DNA of 64,000 bases from Saprospiraceae bacterium (GTDB lineage: Bacteria > Bacteroidota > Bacteroidia > Chitinophagales > Saprospiraceae). The stretch lies in the NCBI GenBank assembly GCA_016714085.1, contig JADJNW010000014.1:186001-250000 (forward strand). Direction: 5' to 3'. Below are positions 61,903-64,000 of the stretch, one piece after another. Position 1 is the stretch's first letter. Each line of letters opens with the position of its first letter. The notes beneath the pieces are model-generated. The model saw nothing but the letters and a program-made list of their open reading frames with translations, was not told where the DNA came from and did no database searches. The translations under genes were made by a program, and so were the position numbers.

Positions 61903-61934
61903 ACCTCGATCAAAATAAACTACTATAAAATGAA

Positions 61935-61963
61935 AAAGGCGAATTCAATTTGAATTCGCCTTT
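61935..61963. terminator. Bidirectional terminator hairpin before atpC end
   Basis: AAAGGCGAATTCAA (61935-61948) and TTGAATTCGCCTTT (61950-61963) are perfect 14-bp arms around one T, so the RNA would form a long stem with A-rich and T-rich ends on both strands. It separates the anti-sigma remnant from the atp unit and should end atpC RNA. Confidence 0.8.
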
Positions 61964-61988
61964 CTTATGAGTTGAAAACCGCATTGCG

Positions 61989-62312
61989 TCAAATATTTTT
62001 GACGCCGCGCACTAAGAGAGATACTTCGTTCTTGATCACTTCAATGAAACCACCGCCAATGCTGAAAGAAATTTTCTTTCCCGGTTCGTCGGCAGTTTTG
62101 ATATTACCACTTTCCTCATCAAAGTAGCGGTATTCGCCTTTAGCGGTTACAATCTCTACTTTACCACTTTCCAATGAAGACACAATTGGTGCGTGGTTTC
62201 TCAACACCTGGAATTGCCCCATTGTACCGGGAACTTTGATCGAAGTGATTGTGCCTTGAAATATTTCCTTTTCAGGAGTCAGAATCGTGATATTCATGTC
62301 CTCAGCATTCAT
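61989..62312 (-). CDS. atpC: ATP synthase epsilon subunit
   Basis: 107 residues from ATG 62312; ATG 62297 (MNITILTPEKEIFQGTITSI) gives 102 residues and is the alternative nearest to homologues. The beta-sandwich domain (VPGTMGQFQVLRNHAPIVSS, SGKVEIVTAKGEYRYF) is complete, while the C-terminal helical inhibitory domain is missing (the protein ends SLLVRGVKNI), as is usual in Bacteroidota. Couples rotor and catalytic head of F1. Follows atpD by 14 bp and ends before a strong bidirectional hairpin. Confidence 0.93.
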   Translation of the reverse strand: MNAEDMNITILTPEKEIFQGTITSIKVPGTMGQFQVLRNHAPIVSSLESGKVEIVTAKGEYRYFDEESGNIKTADEPGKKISFSIGGGFIEVIKNEVSLLVRGVKNI

Positions 62313-62326
62313 ACAAGTCAATAAAA

Positions 62327-63841
62327 TTAAGCGCCTACTTCCGCCAACATTTTCTTACCCGCTTCGATGGCATCATCGATCGTACCTTTCAGGTTGAATG
62401 CCGCTTCAGGATACTCATCTACTTCACCATCCATAATCATATTGAAACCGCGAATCGTTTCTTCAATCGGCACTAATACACCTGGAATACCTGTAAATTG
62501 CTCTGCAACGTGGAATGGCTGTGACAAGAAGCGCTGCACACGACGGGCGCGGTGTACCACCATTTTATCTTCTTCCGACAATTCTTCCATACCAAGGATG
62601 GCAATAATATCCTGCAATTCGTTATAACGCTGCAAAATATTTTTCACACGTTGAGCACAATTATAATGCTCCTCACCAATAATTGTTGGATCAAGAATAC
62701 GCGAGGTAGAATCAAGCGGATCTACCGCAGGATAGATACCCAATGAAGCGATTTTACGACTCAATACTGTCGTTGCATCCAAGTGCGCGAAAGTAGTCGC
62801 AGGTGCTGGGTCGGTCAAGTCATCCGCAGGCACATAAACTGCTTGTACTGAAGTAATTGAGCCACGTTTCGTAGAAGTAATACGCTCTTGCATCAAGCCC
62901 ATCTCGGTCGCCAGGGTTGGCTGATATCCTACCGCCGAAGGCATCCGCCCCAAAAGCGCTGATACCTCAGAGCCAGCTTGGGTAAAGCGGAAGATATTGT
63001 CAATAAAGAACAAAATATCACGGCCTCCCATCGGGTCGCTCAAATCGCCATCGCGATAGTATTCTGCAATTGTCAAACCCGACAAAGCCACACGTGCACG
63101 CGCACCAGGTGGTTCGTTCATCTGACCAAATACAAAGGTTGCCTGCGACTGCTTTAGTTCTTCTTCATTTACTTTGGAAAGATCCCAGCCGCCTTCTTCC
63201 ATGCTATGCTTGAACGCTTCGCCATATCTGATAATGCCCGCTTCGATCATTTCTCGCAACAAGTCATTTCCTTCGCGCGTACGCTCGCCAACACCTGCAA
63301 ATACTGATACCCCTTCATAAGCTTTGGCAATATTATTGATCAATTCCTGAATCAATACCGTTTTTCCAACACCTGCACCACCAAACAGCCCGATTTTACC
63401 GCCTTTCATATAAGGCTCGATCAAATCAATTACCTTGATACCTGTGTAAAGTACTTCTTTTTCAGTGGAAAGATCTTCGTATGTTGGCGGCTTACGGTGA
63501 ATAGACGCCGACTGTTTTTTGGATACCGGCCCCATACCATCAATCGGTTCGCCTACAACATTAAACAAACGCCCTCTGATTCCCTCGCCAATTGGCATAG
63601 AAATGGTTTCACCTGTATCAACAACCGTTGTACCGCGAGACAAGCCATCAGTAGAGTCCATCGCTACTGCGCGAACGCTATCTTCACCAAGGTGCTGCTG
63701 TACTTCTAAGACCAATAATTCACCATTCGCTCTTTTGATTTCAAGTGCGCTAAAAATTTCAGGAAGTTTGGAGTTTTCCCCCTCGAAGCTCACATCCACT
63801 ACCGGTCCGATTACCTGCTTTACGTATCCAATATTTGCCAT
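62327..63841 (-). CDS. atpD: ATP synthase beta subunit
   Basis: 504 residues, catalytic subunit of F1. Start MANIGYVKQVIGPVVDVSFE; P-loop GGAGVGKTVLI, catalytic GERTREGNDLL, GQMNEPPGARARVALSGLTI, MPSAVGYQPTLATEMG and the C-terminal region ELSEEDKMVVHRARRVQRFL with the DELSEED-type motif changed to EELSEED. The atpD-atpC pair stands apart from the other atp genes, which are not in the window, as usual in this phylum. Promoter at 63891-63920. Confidence 0.97.
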   Translation of the reverse strand: MANIGYVKQVIGPVVDVSFEGENSKLPEIFSALEIKRANGELLVLEVQQHLGEDSVRAVAMDSTDGLSRGTTVVDTGETISMPIGEGIRGRLFNVVGEPIDGMGPVSKKQSASIHRKPPTYEDLSTEKEVLYTGIKVIDLIEPYMKGGKIGLFGGAGVGKTVLIQELINNIAKAYEGVSVFAGVGERTREGNDLLREMIEAGIIRYGEAFKHSMEEGGWDLSKVNEEELKQSQATFVFGQMNEPPGARARVALSGLTIAEYYRDGDLSDPMGGRDILFFIDNIFRFTQAGSEVSALLGRMPSAVGYQPTLATEMGLMQERITSTKRGSITSVQAVYVPADDLTDPAPATTFAHLDATTVLSRKIASLGIYPAVDPLDSTSRILDPTIIGEEHYNCAQRVKNILQRYNELQDIIAILGMEELSEEDKMVVHRARRVQRFLSQPFHVAEQFTGIPGVLVPIEETIRGFNMIMDGEVDEYPEAAFNLKGTIDDAIEAGKKMLAEVGA

Positions 63842-63890
63842 GTTGAAGAGAATATTTTAGAGTAAAATTTAGGTTCTCAAAAAATCGGTG

Positions 63891-63920
63891 CAAAGATAGT
63901 CGTTCGTATTGATAATCAAA
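63891..63920 (-). promoter_or_regulatory. Promoter of atpDC
   Basis: On the minus strand: TTTG (63917-63920), 18-bp spacer, TATCTTTG (63891-63898), the full Bacteroidota consensus. RNA starts near 63884, leader about 43 nt before ATG 63841. Confidence 0.8.
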
Positions 63921-64000
63921 AGAAAAATACAATTTTGCGTGTATCAGAACAATGTAAAATTACCGTTATAAATTTGGTGAATCTGACTTGAAAATCGAAT

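Larger units (their letters stand above)
61591..61988. other. Gene-free interval between hppA and atpC
   Basis: 398 bp holding the hppA terminator (61621-61650), a minus-directed terminator (61658-61690), the anti-sigma remnant (61756-61902) and a bidirectional hairpin (61935-61963). No intact gene is seen. Confidence 0.6.

Noticed and set aside
61721..61930. Minus-strand frame ending KMHYWAQGGVTVAK
   Set aside because: No start codon in the open part and it overlaps a convincing RskA end on the other strand; kept only as part of the possible small-RNA finding.
1..64000. CRISPR array, insertion sequence, prophage or attachment sites
   Set aside because: No evenly spaced direct repeats, transposase, integrase or phage structural genes were found.

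Overview
The window is chromosomal DNA of a member of the Bacteroidota, most likely Saprospiria-like. Supporting signs are the TTTG-N18..21-TAnnTTTG promoters, the absence of Shine-Dalgarno sequences, a SusC-type TonB receptor next to a PorV-like protein, a CarB without the MGS domain, a COX24-type mini-protein upstream of RNase G, an ApaG/Gmk/YicC cluster and many short lipoproteins. No tRNA, rRNA, CRISPR array or insertion sequence was seen.

Layout. 1-8.2 kb: 3' end of a flavin reductase gene, an AraC-type membrane regulator with two tandem alpha/beta hydrolases, an acyl-CoA dehydrogenase with a twin palindrome in its promoter, a sugar-nucleotide transferase and an orphan TrpF. 8.3-14.5 kb: a two-gene unit made of a CHAT-fold protein whose catalytic His is replaced by Tyr, followed 13 bp later by a 1458-residue TPR protein. 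This is the best candidate for an undescribed system. 14.6-17.6 kb: a lipoprotein and a DUF5723-like outer-membrane protein. 17.6-24.4 kb: an AT-rich block of six exported proteins (two retropepsin-like proteases, a hydrolase fold without its Ser, a seven-bladed VCBS/ASPIC protein, two small ones) behind an AcrR-like TetR gene whose promoter contains a perfect operator. 24.5-27 kb: lactonase, sugar isomerase, RidA. 27-38.5 kb: housekeeping genes (apaG, gmk, yicC, HU, rng, pth, dapD, trmB) plus two genes of about 31-33 codons. 38.6-43.4 kb: a single-chain ECF sigma / membrane / GIN-domain fusion with its own ECF-type promoter, and carB. 44.7-53.6 kb: TonB receptor, giant secreted protein, PorV-like protein. 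53.6-59 kb: greA, HIT, ruvC, a membrane-anchored metal-binding protein with a DtxR-type regulator and operator, three tandem four-helix membrane paralogues, nitroreductase. 59.4-64 kb: membrane pyrophosphatase, an anti-sigma (RskA) gene remnant, and atpC/atpD.

A caveat applies to the whole window. Six genes that should be intact (hydrolase, DUF5723, lactonase, glycosyltransferase, greA, hppA) are broken in frame. Four of these are repaired by adding one base to an A or T run, which looks like homopolymer under-calling in a long-read assembly more than biology. The lactonase lesion is larger (about 20 codons missing).

Regulation is unusually legible here: an AcrR-like operator exactly between -33 and -7, a DtxR-like box, an ECF autoregulatory promoter, and twin 7-bp inverted repeats in the acyl-CoA dehydrogenase promoter. 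Functional statements rest on motif recognition by eye; no database search was run.
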